From positions 248,001 through 312,000 of the forward strand of contig JALCLH010000003.1 in NCBI GenBank assembly GCA_022647765.1: a stretch of DNA of 64,000 bases, written 5' to 3'. Below the pieces are notes generated by a model. It saw nothing but the letters and a program-made list of their open reading frames with translations, did no database searches and was not told where the DNA came from. Origin of the DNA: Acidipropionibacterium sp. (GTDB lineage Bacteria; Actinomycetota; Actinomycetes; Propionibacteriales; Propionibacteriaceae). The position numbers and the translations under genes are program-made. This document shows, in pieces, positions 7,790 through 18,000 of the stretch. How positions within the stretch are numbered: the stretch's first letter is position 1; every line of letters starts with the position of its first letter.

Positions 7790-8539
7790 ATGTCGAGTCG
7801 TGTTTTCCCGGAGGCGCTTCCGGACATCTCCGCCAGCGCCGCGGTCCTTGCCGACCCATCGCGGGCCGCGATGTGCGCCGCACTCATGGACGGGCGCGCG
7901 TGGACCGTCGGCGAGCTGGGCGCGTACACGGGCCTGGCACGATCCACCGCCAGCGAGCACGTCGACGTGCTCGTGGGCTGCGGGCTGGCCGCCGCGGTCC
8001 GGCAGGGACGCCATCGCTACATCCGGCTGGCCGGCGAGGATGTCGCCAACGTCATCGAGGCGCTCGGCGTGCTCGCCGGAACCACGCTCCCCACGCCGCC
8101 AAGCCTGCGCGCATGGACCGCGAACAAGAGCCTGCGCGAAGGGACGCACCTGCTACAGGCACCTCGCCGGGAGCCCTCGGGGTGCGCCTGTCTGAACAGC
8201 TGGAGGCGCACGGCTTCATCGACGACCACTGGCAGCCCACCGACAGCGGCATCGATCTTCTGGCCTCGTGGGGAATCCCCACCGACCCAGGTGCCCTCGG
8301 GTGTTCAGTGCATGGACTCCACCGAGCGCCGCTTTCACCTGGCAGGGCCGCTCGGCACATCAATCTGCCAAGCATTCTTCGCCCACGGATGGGTCATACG
8401 CCTGCCCAGCACCAAGCGCGCGGCCCAGCTGACGCCATCAGGCAGCACGGCGCTTCACGCGGCCGGTCTCAACGTAGATCAGCACAGAGATTTAGACGAC
8501 GATACAACGACTGTGGGAGAAGTGAAATCATCGCACTGA
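7790..8539 (+). pseudogene. ArsR-family winged-helix regulator, frameshifted
   Basis: The first 120 codons encode a normal ArsR HTH: ASAAVLADPSRAAMCAALMD, then VGELGAYTGLARSTASEHVD and the wing GRHRYIRLA. Homology then moves to the next frame (RTCYRHLAG, about 8145-8170), then to a third (GALGVRLSEQLEAHGFIDDH, about 8170-8280), and back to the first (QCMDSTERRFHLAGPLG, about 8305 onward). Each step is +1. The C-terminal parts (TCYxHLAG, a CxDxTERxxHLAG repeat) are the usual second half of this regulator type, so the whole gene is present but carries three indels. It is probably the repressor of the divergent MFS exporter. Confidence 0.75.
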
Positions 8540-8625
8540 TGGATATGTGGCCATGCCGTGGCAAAGGCCGGGTCAACCGCTGAGCTGGTTGAGAAGTATC
8601 GATGTGTCGACGAAGCGTACCGGTG

Positions 8626-9991
8626 TCATCGGGCGCCGATCGCCTCGAGGAAGGTCGCCGGATCGGTCTTCCTCGGCGCTGCGGGTCGGGTCAGTTCGGA
8701 TCGGGTGACCAACTCGCCGATCTGTCCATGGGCCATGGCAGCCGCATATCCCTCGAGTTCGGTCAGCCGGGTGAGGTGACTGCGTCCATCATCTCCGCGG
8801 TAGCAGACGATGATGCCGCTGTTGAGCACTCCGGTCAGCACGTCGAGGATGGCGGGGCTGTGCGTTGTGAGGGCGATCTGCAGACCGGATTCCTCGGTGG
8901 CAGTGCGGAGCATGTCGAGTACGAGACGGGCCTTGCGACGGGTGAAGGCCGTTCTCGATCTCCTCAATGACCATCAGGACCCGGCCGTCGACCTGTTCTC
9001 GCTGGGGATGAGCCACCGCGATGATGTCGTCCTCGGTGTCGACGTCCAAGTCCTGCGCGCGCGACTGGAGGGCCGTGGAGATGGCGGCGAAACGCAGCAG
9101 CCCATCGCTCATCTCCCGCGCCGGGGTGACCTGATCGTCCTCGACGAGGGAGAACATGACATCGTCGAGCGTGGATGTCTCCATCCTGATGTCTGTCACC
9201 GTGTTGGCGGCGATCTGCTTGATGGCGTCGATGACCTTCTGGGCGCGCTGCGAATCGGTCTGTTGAAGGTGTCCGATCGCCGCTGAGAGGTTGGAGCCGT
9301 CGCGTTTGAGGGCAACATCCTTGCGTGACGAGTAGCCGCGCATGGAACTGGGCACCGGATCGAGCTCGAAGACGGTGCGAAGTGGACTCACGACGGCGTC
9401 GATGGCCCGGAGAATCGATCTCTCAACTTGATTCTTACCCGATATCCGGGGAATAACCTGGGTGAGAATGATCCTGCTGTCACGATACAACTCGGAAGGA
9501 TTCTGGCCGCGCCTGCCGTTGTCGATCTGCACGGAGATTCCGGGAGCATCCCTCCGGACATCGCTGCTGGCGAGGATGAGATCGCGATCCGATATCGTTC
9601 CGGACTTTGCCGCGCGTCCCGGCCCGTGGAGGCATTCGTGAAGCACTCGTAGTTCGGGATGAACGAGCACGGTCACGTCATAGCGGTAGCTGCTGGATGC
9701 GGCGTCATCCAGCTCGACTTCGCACCCGAGGGTGAAGCGATCGCTGCCATGGGGAGCGCATCCTGCCGAGCCGCCCCGGACAGGCCCGATATCTCGACGT
9801 CTGCCATCGAGAGCCTCGCCTATCTCGTCGCCGGTCGCCAAGCGTGCCAGGACCTCTAACCCGTCCAGGGCATTGGACTTGCCACTCGAGTTGAGGCCGG
9901 TCAGGACGGTCAGGTCGTCGAGGGGGAGTACCTCGTCGTGGAAGGACTTGAACTCGGTGAGGAACAACGTGGTGATCCGCGCAGTCGCCAT
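8626..9991 (-). pseudogene. AAA-family ATPase (OLD/AAA15-like), frameshifted
   Basis: From the ATG at 9991 the frame encodes MATARITTLFLTEFKSFHDE, with a Walker A GLNSSGKS at residues 32-39, and continues to a Walker B region VIEEIENGLHPSQ. Near 8932 the frame shifts by one base; the other frame (stop at 8626) continues with ARLVLDMLRT and the ABC-type switch region ALTTHSPAILDVL, ending DPATFLEAIGAR. Reconstructed length is about 454 residues. The order Walker A, long insertion, Walker B, H-switch is that of AAA_21/OLD-like ATPases, several of which act in phage defence. No nuclease partner is visible here. A perfect 20-bp palindrome lies just upstream. Confidence 0.75.
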
Positions 9992-10019
9992 GGCTTCTCC
10001 CCAGGCTGATCGAGGGTCA

Positions 10020-10039
10020 GATCCACATTGATGTGGATC
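10020..10039. promoter_or_regulatory. 20-bp perfect palindrome upstream of the AAA ATPase
   Basis: GATCCACAT, TG, ATGTGGATC: an exact inverted repeat ending 29 bases before the ATPase start codon. It is a possible operator. A hairpin in the leader is the alternative. Confidence 0.45.
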
Positions 10040-10046
10040 ATATGGC

Positions 10047-10076
10047 GAGGGCCTCTCCTCGGTAGGAGAGGCCCTC
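10047..10076 (-). terminator. Terminator after tRNA-Lys
   Basis: Perfect 13-bp arms (gagggcctctcct at 10047-10059 and its complement at 10064-10076) with a CGGT loop. It lies 8 bases beyond the 3' end of the minus-strand tRNA and is a natural stop for it. Confidence 0.75.
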
Positions 10077-10083
10077 TGCCTAG

Positions 10084-10156
<73 letters not shown>

Positions 10157-10234
10157 CGGCGAGGAAAAACACTACCGCAGAGTGTCCGAGGCAAAATTGA
10201 GGGTGCAGACGGCACTGGACGCGCGGTTCCCCGG

Positions 10235-10975
10235 TCACGGGCGACCCGCTCGCACCGCCTCGATCCTGCGGGACCGCAGCGCGTCGATCTCGGGCTGATC
10301 GATCGGTTCCAGCTCGTGCCCCAGCGCCGTCGACAGCAGATGGTCGGCCAGATCGGGGTTGCGCGCCAGAACCGGCCCGTGCGGATAGATGCCGATCACC
10401 CGGCTCTGCACGGCCCCGTCGGTCTGCCCGTCGCCGTTGCCCCATCCCACCTCCATCGAGGTCAGCGGGGTGGCGTCGGAACCCAGCTCGGTCCAACCGC
10501 CGTGGTTCTCGAAGCCGGTGATGAGGGAGACCGTCCCGTCGGGCATCGTCCAGCGCGACAGCGACTCGCCGACCGCACGCTCGGGGCCCCTGCGGGTCTC
10601 GATGTCGAGGAGCCCCAGCCCGTCGATGATCTCGTCGCGGGCGCCGATGGTGAAGCTCTTGCCGCAGATCTGGTAGCCCGCGCACACCGCGAAGAGCACG
10701 GCGCCGTTGTCCAGGGCGGTGAACAGGCCGCCGTCGGCCTTGAGCTCGTGGACGGCGGTGGTCTGGGCGAAGTCCTCGCCGCCCCCCATCAGGTAGACCG
10801 CGCCGTCGGTGGGCACCGGATCGCCCGGGGAGATGGGGACCAGCTCGGCGTCGATCCCGCGCTGCTGGAGCCGCTTGGTGAGGACGACGGCGTTGCCGTG
10901 GTCCCCGTAGATCCCCAGCAGAGACTGGTAGAGAAGGACGATCTTCACCGGTGCGGCGTTCATGTCAGCGCTCAT
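10235..10975 (-). CDS. gatD: Lipid II isoglutaminyl synthase, glutaminase subunit GatD
   Basis: A 246-residue class I amidotransferase of the CobB/GatD type. The nucleophile is Cys98 in LFAVCAGYQICGKSF, and the conserved His region is IGIYPHGPVLARNPDLAD. It releases ammonia that MurT uses to amidate the D-Glu of the peptidoglycan stem peptide. Its ATG at 10975 overlaps the murT stop in an ATGA, so the two are translationally coupled. A second ATG four codons in (10963) is possible. A stand-alone cobyric-acid-synthase-like role is excluded by the murT partner. Confidence 0.92.
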   Translation of the reverse strand: MSADMNAAPVKIVLLYQSLLGIYGDHGNAVVLTKRLQQRGIDAELVPISPGDPVPTDGAVYLMGGGEDFAQTTAVHELKADGGLFTALDNGAVLFAVCAGYQICGKSFTIGARDEIIDGLGLLDIETRRGPERAVGESLSRWTMPDGTVSLITGFENHGGWTELGSDATPLTSMEVGWGNGDGQTDGAVQSRVIGIYPHGPVLARNPDLADHLLSTALGHELEPIDQPEIDALRSRRIEAVRAGRP

Positions 10976-12321
10976 GCCAGGCCTCCGAGTCGACGCAGCT
11001 TCTGGAACGGGGTGTAGGTGGACAGCACGTCGATCGGATGGTCGTCGTCCCAGTGGCCGGCCAGCAGCGGGGAGTCGAGGGCCTCCGCCAGATCCTCGAT
11101 GACGACGTGGTCGACGCCGGCGTAGTCGAGGCGCACCGCCAGGTCCAGGGCCCTGGGGCCGGTGCAGATGACCATCCTGCCGGCGAGCTGCTCGTAGTCG
11201 ACGTCCCACAGCCAGGAGACGTCCTTGCCGTCGGCGGCGACGGCGTCGATGGCCAGCACCAGCGGGTCGGACGCCGTCAGCGGCAGGGACTCCGTCCAGC
11301 CGGCCGGATTCTTGGAGAGCAGCAGCCGGACCTTCGTCCCGGAGATCGTGGTGGTGGCGTAGCGGCCCGCCGGGGAGCTGACGGTGCGCATCCCGGCCAG
11401 CGCGTCGTCGGGAGAGATGCCCATCTCGACGGCGGCGGCCAGCGCGCAGGTGGCATTGGTGAGGTTGAAGTGGCCCGGTACCTGGAGGTCGAGGTGGTGA
11501 CGGTCGCCCTTGCGGGAGACGGCCTCCTCGCCGTCCACCCACCAGTCGGCCTCCGGCTGTGCCAGCGGGCAGTCCGGGCAGTGCCAGGAGTCGGTCTCGT
11601 GGATGAGCACCCCGCCGCAGTTGGGGCACAGCGTGGAATCGGCGGTCCAGCGCGGCTTGGTGTCCACCCAGACCACCGCCCGGGCCCGTTGACAGACCCA
11701 GACGATGAGCGGATCGGCGGAATTCGCGATGACCATCGGGCCGTCCGGGCCGGCGGCGGCCAGGGCCGAGCGCCAGTCGCGCCCCAGGAAGGCCAGCTCG
11801 TGGTTGCGGTCCAGCTGATCGCGGCTGAAGTTGAGCAGCACCAGGATCTCGGGATGGCCCAGCCGCACGGTGTCGGCGACCACCCGCTCGTCGGTCTCCA
11901 GGATCGCGGTCGTCGCCTGCGGGGCCTCGCCGAGGGCCGAGACGATGCCGTGGTGGAGGTTCGCCCCGTCGGCATTGGTGACCACCTGACCGCCGTCATC
12001 GTCGAGCCCGGCGCGCACCGCGGCGGTGAGCAGGTGGGTGGTGGTGGTCTTGCCGTTGGTGCCGGTGACCGCGGCGATCCGCCGGGAGGCGATGAGCTCG
12101 GCGAAGGCCTTCGGGTCCAGTTTCGTGGTGATCTTGCCCCGGATCGAGGCTCCCGATCCCCGGCCGCTCAGCCGGGAGGCCAGAGCCGCCGTCCGCCCCG
12201 CCAGCAATGCCGTCTGCAACCTGATGGAGGGACGCCGACGTGGCTGCCGGGGGGATCGGGGACTCTCTGCGCATGGCCCAATAATGGCAGCTTCGGGAAA
12301 AACGGGGTCGCAGGGGCGCAC
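10972..12321 (-). CDS. murT: Lipid II isoglutaminyl synthase, Mur-ligase subunit MurT
   Basis: A 449-residue Mur ligase homologue. The P-loop GTNGKTTTT is at 87-95, followed by the central Mur domain. A zinc ribbon typical of MurT uses Cys232, Cys235, Cys248 and Cys251 (LCPNCGG, HCPDCPL). The C-terminal DUF1727 domain carries the DNPA-like NPAGWTES catalytic region. It activates the D-isoglutamate carboxylate of lipid II with ATP for amidation by GatD-derived ammonia. The first 35 residues are not family-like, and a TTG at codon 36 (12216) is a plausible real start. It lies in one operon with gatD. Confidence 0.92.
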   Translation of the reverse strand: MRPCDPVFPEAAIIGPCAESPRSPRQPRRRPSIRLQTALLAGRTAALASRLSGRGSGASIRGKITTKLDPKAFAELIASRRIAAVTGTNGKTTTTHLLTAAVRAGLDDDGGQVVTNADGANLHHGIVSALGEAPQATTAILETDERVVADTVRLGHPEILVLLNFSRDQLDRNHELAFLGRDWRSALAAAGPDGPMVIANSADPLIVWVCQRARAVVWVDTKPRWTADSTLCPNCGGVLIHETDSWHCPDCPLAQPEADWWVDGEEAVSRKGDRHHLDLQVPGHFNLTNATCALAAAVEMGISPDDALAGMRTVSSPAGRYATTTISGTKVRLLLSKNPAGWTESLPLTASDPLVLAIDAVAADGKDVSWLWDVDYEQLAGRMVICTGPRALDLAVRLDYAGVDHVVIEDLAEALDSPLLAGHWDDDHPIDVLSTYTPFQKLRRLGGLA

Positions 12322-12333
12322 ATGGCCGTATTT

Positions 12334-12408
12334 GTGGATTTCACTCCAGCCTCGCCGTCATCCAGCCCGGCGAGGGCCTTGGGACGGCGAGCCGGGAGTG
12401 AAATCCAC
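12334..12408. repeat. Long imperfect hairpin upstream of murT
   Basis: Arms at 12334-12359 and 12383-12408 (gtggatttcactcc paired with the complementary ggagtgaaatccac at the outer ends) match at 24 of 26 positions around a 23-base loop. It lies 12 bases upstream of the murT frame. It may act in the murT leader or be an independent repeat. Confidence 0.6.
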
Positions 12409-12439
12409 CCGATTGTCGGCCTCAACCCCCTGCTGATCC

Positions 12440-12509
12440 CACGAGGCGCCCCTTCCTCCACCAGGCGCCTCATCTATCTGGCGTCTGGTGGAGGAAGAGG
12501 CGCCTCGTG
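12440..12509. repeat. 70-bp hairpin repeat, copy R1
   Basis: Arms of 30 bases (12440-12469 and 12480-12509) match at 28 of 30 positions, with a 10-base loop tcatctatct. The outer part (cacgaggcgccccttc) is the same as in copies R2 (23030-23097) and R3 (25131-25198), while the inner part differs with compensating changes on both arms. No open reading frame or T tract is associated. Confidence 0.8.
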
Positions 12510-12522
12510 GCTAGTGCGTGCG

Positions 12523-12710
12523 CAGCCACCGGACTCGGCCATTGGCGGATCGCAAGATGGCGCAGGGACTGTGGGCGTTCGGGGGTTGCCAGGGGGTCGC
12601 CCTGGCGCGCATGGCGCTGTCGCGTGGGCTCAGCCACCGGACTCGGCCATTGGCGGATCGCAAGATGGCGCAGGGACTGTGGGCGTTCGGGGGTTGCCAG
12701 GGGGTCGCCC
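12523..12710. repeat. 80-bp direct repeat, two copies, upstream of imuA
   Basis: Bases 12523-12602 and 12631-12710 are identical copies starting cagccaccggactcggcc and ending gggggtcgccc, with a 108-base period. They lie 46 bases before the imuA start. The rest of 12322-12755 (434 bp without a gene) holds the two hairpins above and, in part, must contain the divergent promoters of murT and imuA. I do not see a full actinobacterial LexA box; each repeat carries one GTTCG half-site. Confidence 0.8.
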
Positions 12711-12755
12711 CCCGGCCTCAAAAAACTGTCACACCCGACTGGCACCGTGGAGACC

Positions 12756-13415
12756 ATGAGCAACGGGAACCGTGTGGAGCCGGGCGAGGCGATGGCCGCC
12801 GCCCTGGCGCGCCTGCCGGTGACTCGCGGCGTCGGGTCGATCGATTCGGGTTCCGGGGTGGGCGCCGAGGATCTGTCCTCGCGTTCCGGCCGGGCCGTGC
12901 ATCCGGGGCTGCGACCGGTACTGCCCAGCGGGCTGAGGCCGGAGGTGTACAGCCTCAACGGCTCGGCTCAGGTGGGTCTGGGGCTGCTGGTGGAGGGCTG
13001 GTGCGGCGTGGTCGGGCTGCCCGAGCTGGGGGTGGAGGCCGCCCGGGAATGGGGGGTCGAGCTGTCGCGGATGGTGCTCATTCCCGACCCCGGGTCGTGG
13101 CTGGAGACCGTCGCCACTCTCATCGAGGGGTTGGACGTCGTGCTCGCGGCCGGACCGCCGTCGATCGCCCCGGCGGCGGCCCAGCGCCTGGTCGCCCGGC
13201 TGCGCTCGCGGGGCTCCACCCTGGTGGTGCTGGGCCGCTGGCCCCACGCCCATGCCCGGATCGACGTCCGGACCCTCGGCTGGCAGGGGTTGGGACGCGG
13301 TTACGGGGCCCTGGAGTCCCAACGGCTGGAGGTCACCGTGACCCGGCATCACAGCCATCGCACGGTGATCCTGCTCCGCGGGGCCGGCGGCGTCACGGTG
13401 GAGGAGGACCGATGA
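12756..13415 (+). CDS. ImuA-type SOS mutagenesis protein (RecA-like)
   Basis: A 219-residue protein in the position and of the style of actinobacterial ImuA' (Rv3395c-like). From about residue 60 it has a degenerate RecA fold (QVGLGLLVEGWCGVVGLPEL in place of a true P-loop), then VLIPDPGSWLETVATLIEGL and VVLAAGPPSIAPAAAQRLVA. In mycobacteria ImuA' helps ImuB and DnaE2 in translesion synthesis. The ATG at 12756 is chosen because upstream codons lie in the direct repeat. The stop overlaps the imuB start (ATGA at 13412). Confidence 0.75.
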   Translation: MSNGNRVEPGEAMAAALARLPVTRGVGSIDSGSGVGAEDLSSRSGRAVHPGLRPVLPSGLRPEVYSLNGSAQVGLGLLVEGWCGVVGLPELGVEAAREWGVELSRMVLIPDPGSWLETVATLIEGLDVVLAAGPPSIAPAAAQRLVARLRSRGSTLVVLGRWPHAHARIDVRTLGWQGLGRGYGALESQRLEVTVTRHHSHRTVILLRGAGGVTVEEDR

Positions 13416-15062
13416 GCATCTCGGCGCAGTCCCCGCGGGTGATGCTGGTCCGGGTGCCGGACTGGCCGATCAGGGCCGTCCAGATGAGCACCGAGCACAC
13501 CGATCCGCTGATCGTCGCGGACAAGGGGAGAGTGGTCACCTGCTGCCCGCGGGCCGCCGCGGAGGGGGTGCTGCCCGGCCTGCGGGTGCGCGCCGCCCAG
13601 CTGCGCTGCCCGCAGGCCCGGGTCGTCAGTCACGACCCCCGGGTGGAGGAGGAGTGCTTCGCCCCGGTCATCGCGCGGATCGAGGAGCGGGTCGCCCCGG
13701 CGGTGCATGTGCTGCGACCGGGGACGGCGGTGGTCGCCGCGGGCGGCCCGGCCCGCTTCTACGGCGGGGAGCGGGCCGCCGCCGAGCGGTTGCGGCAGGT
13801 GCTGGCCGACGAGGGCTGGTCGGATGCGACGGTGGGCGTCGCCGATGGCATCTTCGCCGCCGAGCAGGCCGCCCTGCAGGGCGACCCGGCGAACCCTTTC
13901 CATCCAAATTGTGCCGCCGGGGCGGAGCCGGGAGTTCCTGGCCGATCTGGAGATCGGCGCCCTGGTGGGCTCGATGGGAGAGGTCTGCGCGGACGGGGGA
14001 GTCGAGCTCGTCGTCGCGCTGCGCACCCTGGGGCTGCGCACGATGGGTCTGTTCGCCGCCCTCAGCCGCGAGCAGGCCGCCGGCCGGTTCGCAGACGCCG
14101 GGAGGCTCGCCCATCAGTACTGCCTGGGGCTGGACCCCCGCCCCCTGATCCCGCACCGCGCCGAGGCCGACGACACCGTCGAGATCTCCTTCGAGGAGCC
14201 GGTGGCCTCCGCGGATCACCTGGAGATGGCGATCCGGCCGGCCCTCGAGGGGTTGATCGCCGGCATCGGAGATCGCGGACTGATCTGCGATACGGTCCGT
14301 ATCCTGATCCGCTCCACCTCGGGGCTGTCCGAGCGCACCTGGCGTCATCCCTGGCAGTTCGGCTCCGACGACCTGGTCCATCGGGTCATCTGGCAGCTGG
14401 CCGAGCTGCCCCGACCGCGCGTTGGCGCCGCTGAAGACGCCGACATCGCTGAGGAGGTGGTCTGCGAGTATTCCACCGGCGTCCAGGCGGTCCAGCTGAT
14501 TCCCACCTGCCGCCCTCTCGCAGACCATGCCGAGGGACTGTTCGGTGCCCGTCCCGCCGAACATCTGATACAGATCCTCACCCGGTTGCAGAGCCGGCTC
14601 GGTCAGCAGGGGGTGCTGGTGCCCAGCATCGCCGGGGGTCGGCTGCTCACTGAGAGACGCCGTCTCACCCCCTTCGGCTCGCTGCCCGACGACGGCCTGC
14701 GCCCCCGCGGGGAGCAGCCCTGGCCGGGGCGCCTCACCGGCCCGGCTCCCGGCGTCATCTATCACGAGCCGACACCGGTGCGGGTCGAGACCCTCGACGG
14801 CCGGCTGGTGCATCCGCTCCGGGAGGCCGGGAACTCAGAGGATGGGGATGCGGGGTTGGACGCCGAGCCCGGCTGGCTCACCGTCCCGGGCCGGCGCCGG
14901 GTCAGGGTGATCGCCTGGGCCGGACCCTGGCCGGTGCGGGAGCGCTGGTGGACCGATCGGGCCGTGGCCCTGGACCGCTACCAGCTGGTCACCGAGGACC
15001 AGGAGGCCTGGGTGCTGGTCGCCTCCTCCTCCGGATGGCGCGCGGAGGCCCGCTATGACTAG
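13412..15062 (+). pseudogene. imuB: ImuB, Y-family polymerase homologue, frameshifted
   Basis: The first frame encodes MLVRVPDWPIRAVQM, then RAAAEGVLPGLRVRAAQLRC and VHVLRPGTAVVAAGGPARFYGGE, the Y-family palm without the catalytic carboxylates, as in ImuB. At about 13900 one extra base (a C in tttccatcc) moves the frame; IQIVPPGRSREFLADLEIGA continues through the thumb and little-finger domains to ARYD at 15062. Reconstructed length is about 549 residues, normal for ImuB, which bridges DnaE2 to the beta clamp. The gene is translationally coupled to imuA and lies 20 bp before dnaE2. Confidence 0.85.
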
Positions 15063-15082
15063 GCCCCCGATGGCCAGGAGGA

Positions 15083-18000
15083 ATGGAACGGGGGCGCCCG
15101 ATGGTCTATGACAATCCGCCCATCTCCTGGTCCGAGCTCGAGCACCGGATCCAGGGGAAGGCCCCCGAGCGCGACGACGGCCCCACCCGCAGGCGGCGCA
15201 CGCCCTTCTCCAGTCGTCCCGGAAGCCGTCCCAGACCGCCCGAGGGCCCCGTCGTGCCCTACGCCGAACTGCACTGCCACTCCTATTACAGTTTCCTGGA
15301 CGGCGCCTCCAGCCCGGAGGAGCTGGTCTGCCGGGCGGTCGAGCTCGGCCTGTCCGGGCTGGCCCTCACCGATCACGACGGGTTCTACGGGGTGGTGCGG
15401 ATGGCCGAGGCCGCCGAGGCCTGCGGGCTGCCCACCGTCTTCGGCTCGGAACTGTCCATCGGCCTGCCGCGCCCCCAGAACGGGGTCGCCGATCCGATGG
15501 GCAGCCATCTGCTGGTGCTGGCCCGCGGTGCCGAGGGCTACCGGCGATTGTCGGGGGCGATGACCGAGGCCTACCTCGCCCAGGACGCCGAGAAGGGCCG
15601 CCCGGTCTACGACCTGACCACCCTGGCCGATCGGGCCGACGGGCACTGGATCGTCCTCACCGGCTGCCGCAAGGGGGCGGTGCGCCAGGGCCTGGCCGCC
15701 GGCGGCCCCGAGCAGGCCGGCAGAGAGCTGGACCGGCTGGTCCGGTTGTTCGGCCACCGGAACGTGGTGGTGGAGCTCACCGATCACCGGCGTCCCTCCG
15801 ACTCCCGCGACAACGACCGGCTGGCCGCCCTGGCCGCGTCGCGGGGGCTGCCGGTGGTGGCGACCAACGACGTCCACTACGCCGGCGCCGACCGGTTCGA
15901 GCTGTCCTGCGCCCTGGCGGCGGTGCGGGCCCGGCGCACCCTCGACGAGATGGACGGCTGGCTGCCGGCGGGCCCGGTCGCCCGGATGCGCAGCGGCTCC
16001 GAGATGGCCCGGCTGTTCGCCCGCTATCCCGGCGCGGTGGAGCGCAGTGTCGAGATCGCCGAGCAGGCCCGGTTCTCGCTGCGCGCCAGCCGCCCCCAGA
16101 TGCCCGAGCAGGAGGTGCCCGACGGGTTCACCCCGATGAGCTGGCTGCGCCATCTGGTCGACGCCGGCTGCGCGCGGCTCTATGGCGACGATCCGGTGGC
16201 TCGGCGGCGTCTCGACGAGGAGCTGGAGGTCATCGAGTCCAAGGACTTCGCCGGCTACTTCCTCATCGTCCACGACATCGTGGAGTTCGCCCGCCACCAC
16301 GACATCCTGTGCCAGGGGCGCGGTTCGGCGGCCGCCTCGGCGGTCTGCTACGTGCTCGGGATCACCGTCATCGACCCGGTCTTCTACCGGCTTCCCTTCG
16401 AGCGCTTCCTCTCGGCGCTGCGCGAGGAGGAGCCCGACATCGACGTCGACTTCGACGCCCGGCGCCGCGAGAAGGTGATCCAGTACGTCTACGGCAAGTA
16501 CGGCCGTCACAAAGCCGCCCAGGTGGCCAATGTCATCAGCTACCGGCCCAAGAACGCGATCCGCGACATGGCCAAGGTGCTCGGCTACTCGCAGGGCCAG
16601 CAGGACGCCTGGTCGCGCCAGATGGAGCGCTGGGGGTCCCGGATCCCCGAGGAGCAGGAGGGGGCCTCCCAGATCCCGGAGCGGGTCCGCGACCTGGCCG
16701 AACAGGTCCTCGGCTTCCCCCGGCATCTGGGCATCCACTCGGCCGGGATGGTGCTCACCCGCCATTCGGTGGGCGAGGTGTGCCCGATCGAGCCGGCCCG
16801 GATGGAGGATCGCACCGTCCTGCAGTGGGACAAGGAGGACTGCGCCTGGATGGGACTGGTGAAGTTCGACCTGCTCGGACTGGGAATGCTCGCCGCCCTC
16901 CAGCACACCTTCGACCTGATAGCCGGGCACTGCGGGCGGCGCTGGACGATCCAGTCGATCCCGCGCAACGAGCCGGGGGTCTACGACATGCTGTGCCGGG
17001 CCGACACGATCGGCGTCTTCCAGGTGGAGAGCCGCGCGCAGATCGGCACCCTGCCCCGGCTCAAGCCGCGCTGCTTCTACGACCTGGCGGTGGAGATCGG
17101 GCTGATCCGGCCCGGCCCGATCCAGGGCGGGGCGGTGCACCCCTATATCCGGCGTCGCACCGGCGTCGACCCGGTGACCTACCCCCATCCGCTGCTGGAA
17201 CCGGTGCTGCGGCGCACCCTGGGCATCCCGCTGTTCCAGGAGCAGCTGATGCAGATGGCCACCACGGTGGGCAACTGCACCGCCGCCGACGCCGACCTGC
17301 TGCGCCGCGCGATGGGTTCCAAGCGCGGGGTGGAGCGGATCGACTCGCTGCGCGCCAAGCTCTTCGAGGGGATGGCGGCCAACGGCATCGCGGACGACGT
17401 CGCCCAGGAGATCTACAACCGGATCGAGTCCTTCGCCAATTTCGGCTTCGCGGAGTCCCACTCGCTGAGCTTCGCGGTGCTGGTCTACGCCTCCTCGTGG
17501 CTGAAGCTCCACTATCCGGCGGCCTATCTGGCCGGGCTGCTGCGCTCCCAGCCGATGGGCTTCTACTCGCCGGCCACCCTGGTGGCCGACGCCCGGCGGC
17601 ACGGGGTGACGGTGCTCAAACCCGATCTGATGGTCTCGGGGGTGCAGGCCGGGCTGGAGCCGTCGCGCCATGCAGCCCAGCAGGGCGGGGGAGACGCCGG
17701 GGGCCGCGACGCCGGACGTCCGGACTGCCTGCTCGATCACACCGAGGAGCAGATCGGCTCCTTCGACGCCGACGCCCCCGACGAGGGCGCCTCCCATCGG
17801 CGCGACGGGGGGCTGGTGGTGCGCCTCGGGCTGGCCGACGTCTCGGCGATCTCCCCGGAGACCGCCGAAGAGATCGTCGCTGAGCGCGACCGGGAGCCCT
17901 TCACCAGTCTTGCCGATCTGGTGCGCCGGGTGGGGCTGGAGCCCGATCAGGTGGAGGCGCTCTCGCTGGCCGGGGTGTTCGACCGGCTGGTGGGGTCGCG

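Noticed and set aside
12507..12755. In-frame extension of the imuA reading frame upstream of 12756
   Set aside because: The extra residues are a translation of the 80-bp direct repeat and hairpin flank (ATGLGHWRIARWRR twice) and do not look like protein. The ATG at 12756 fits the family.
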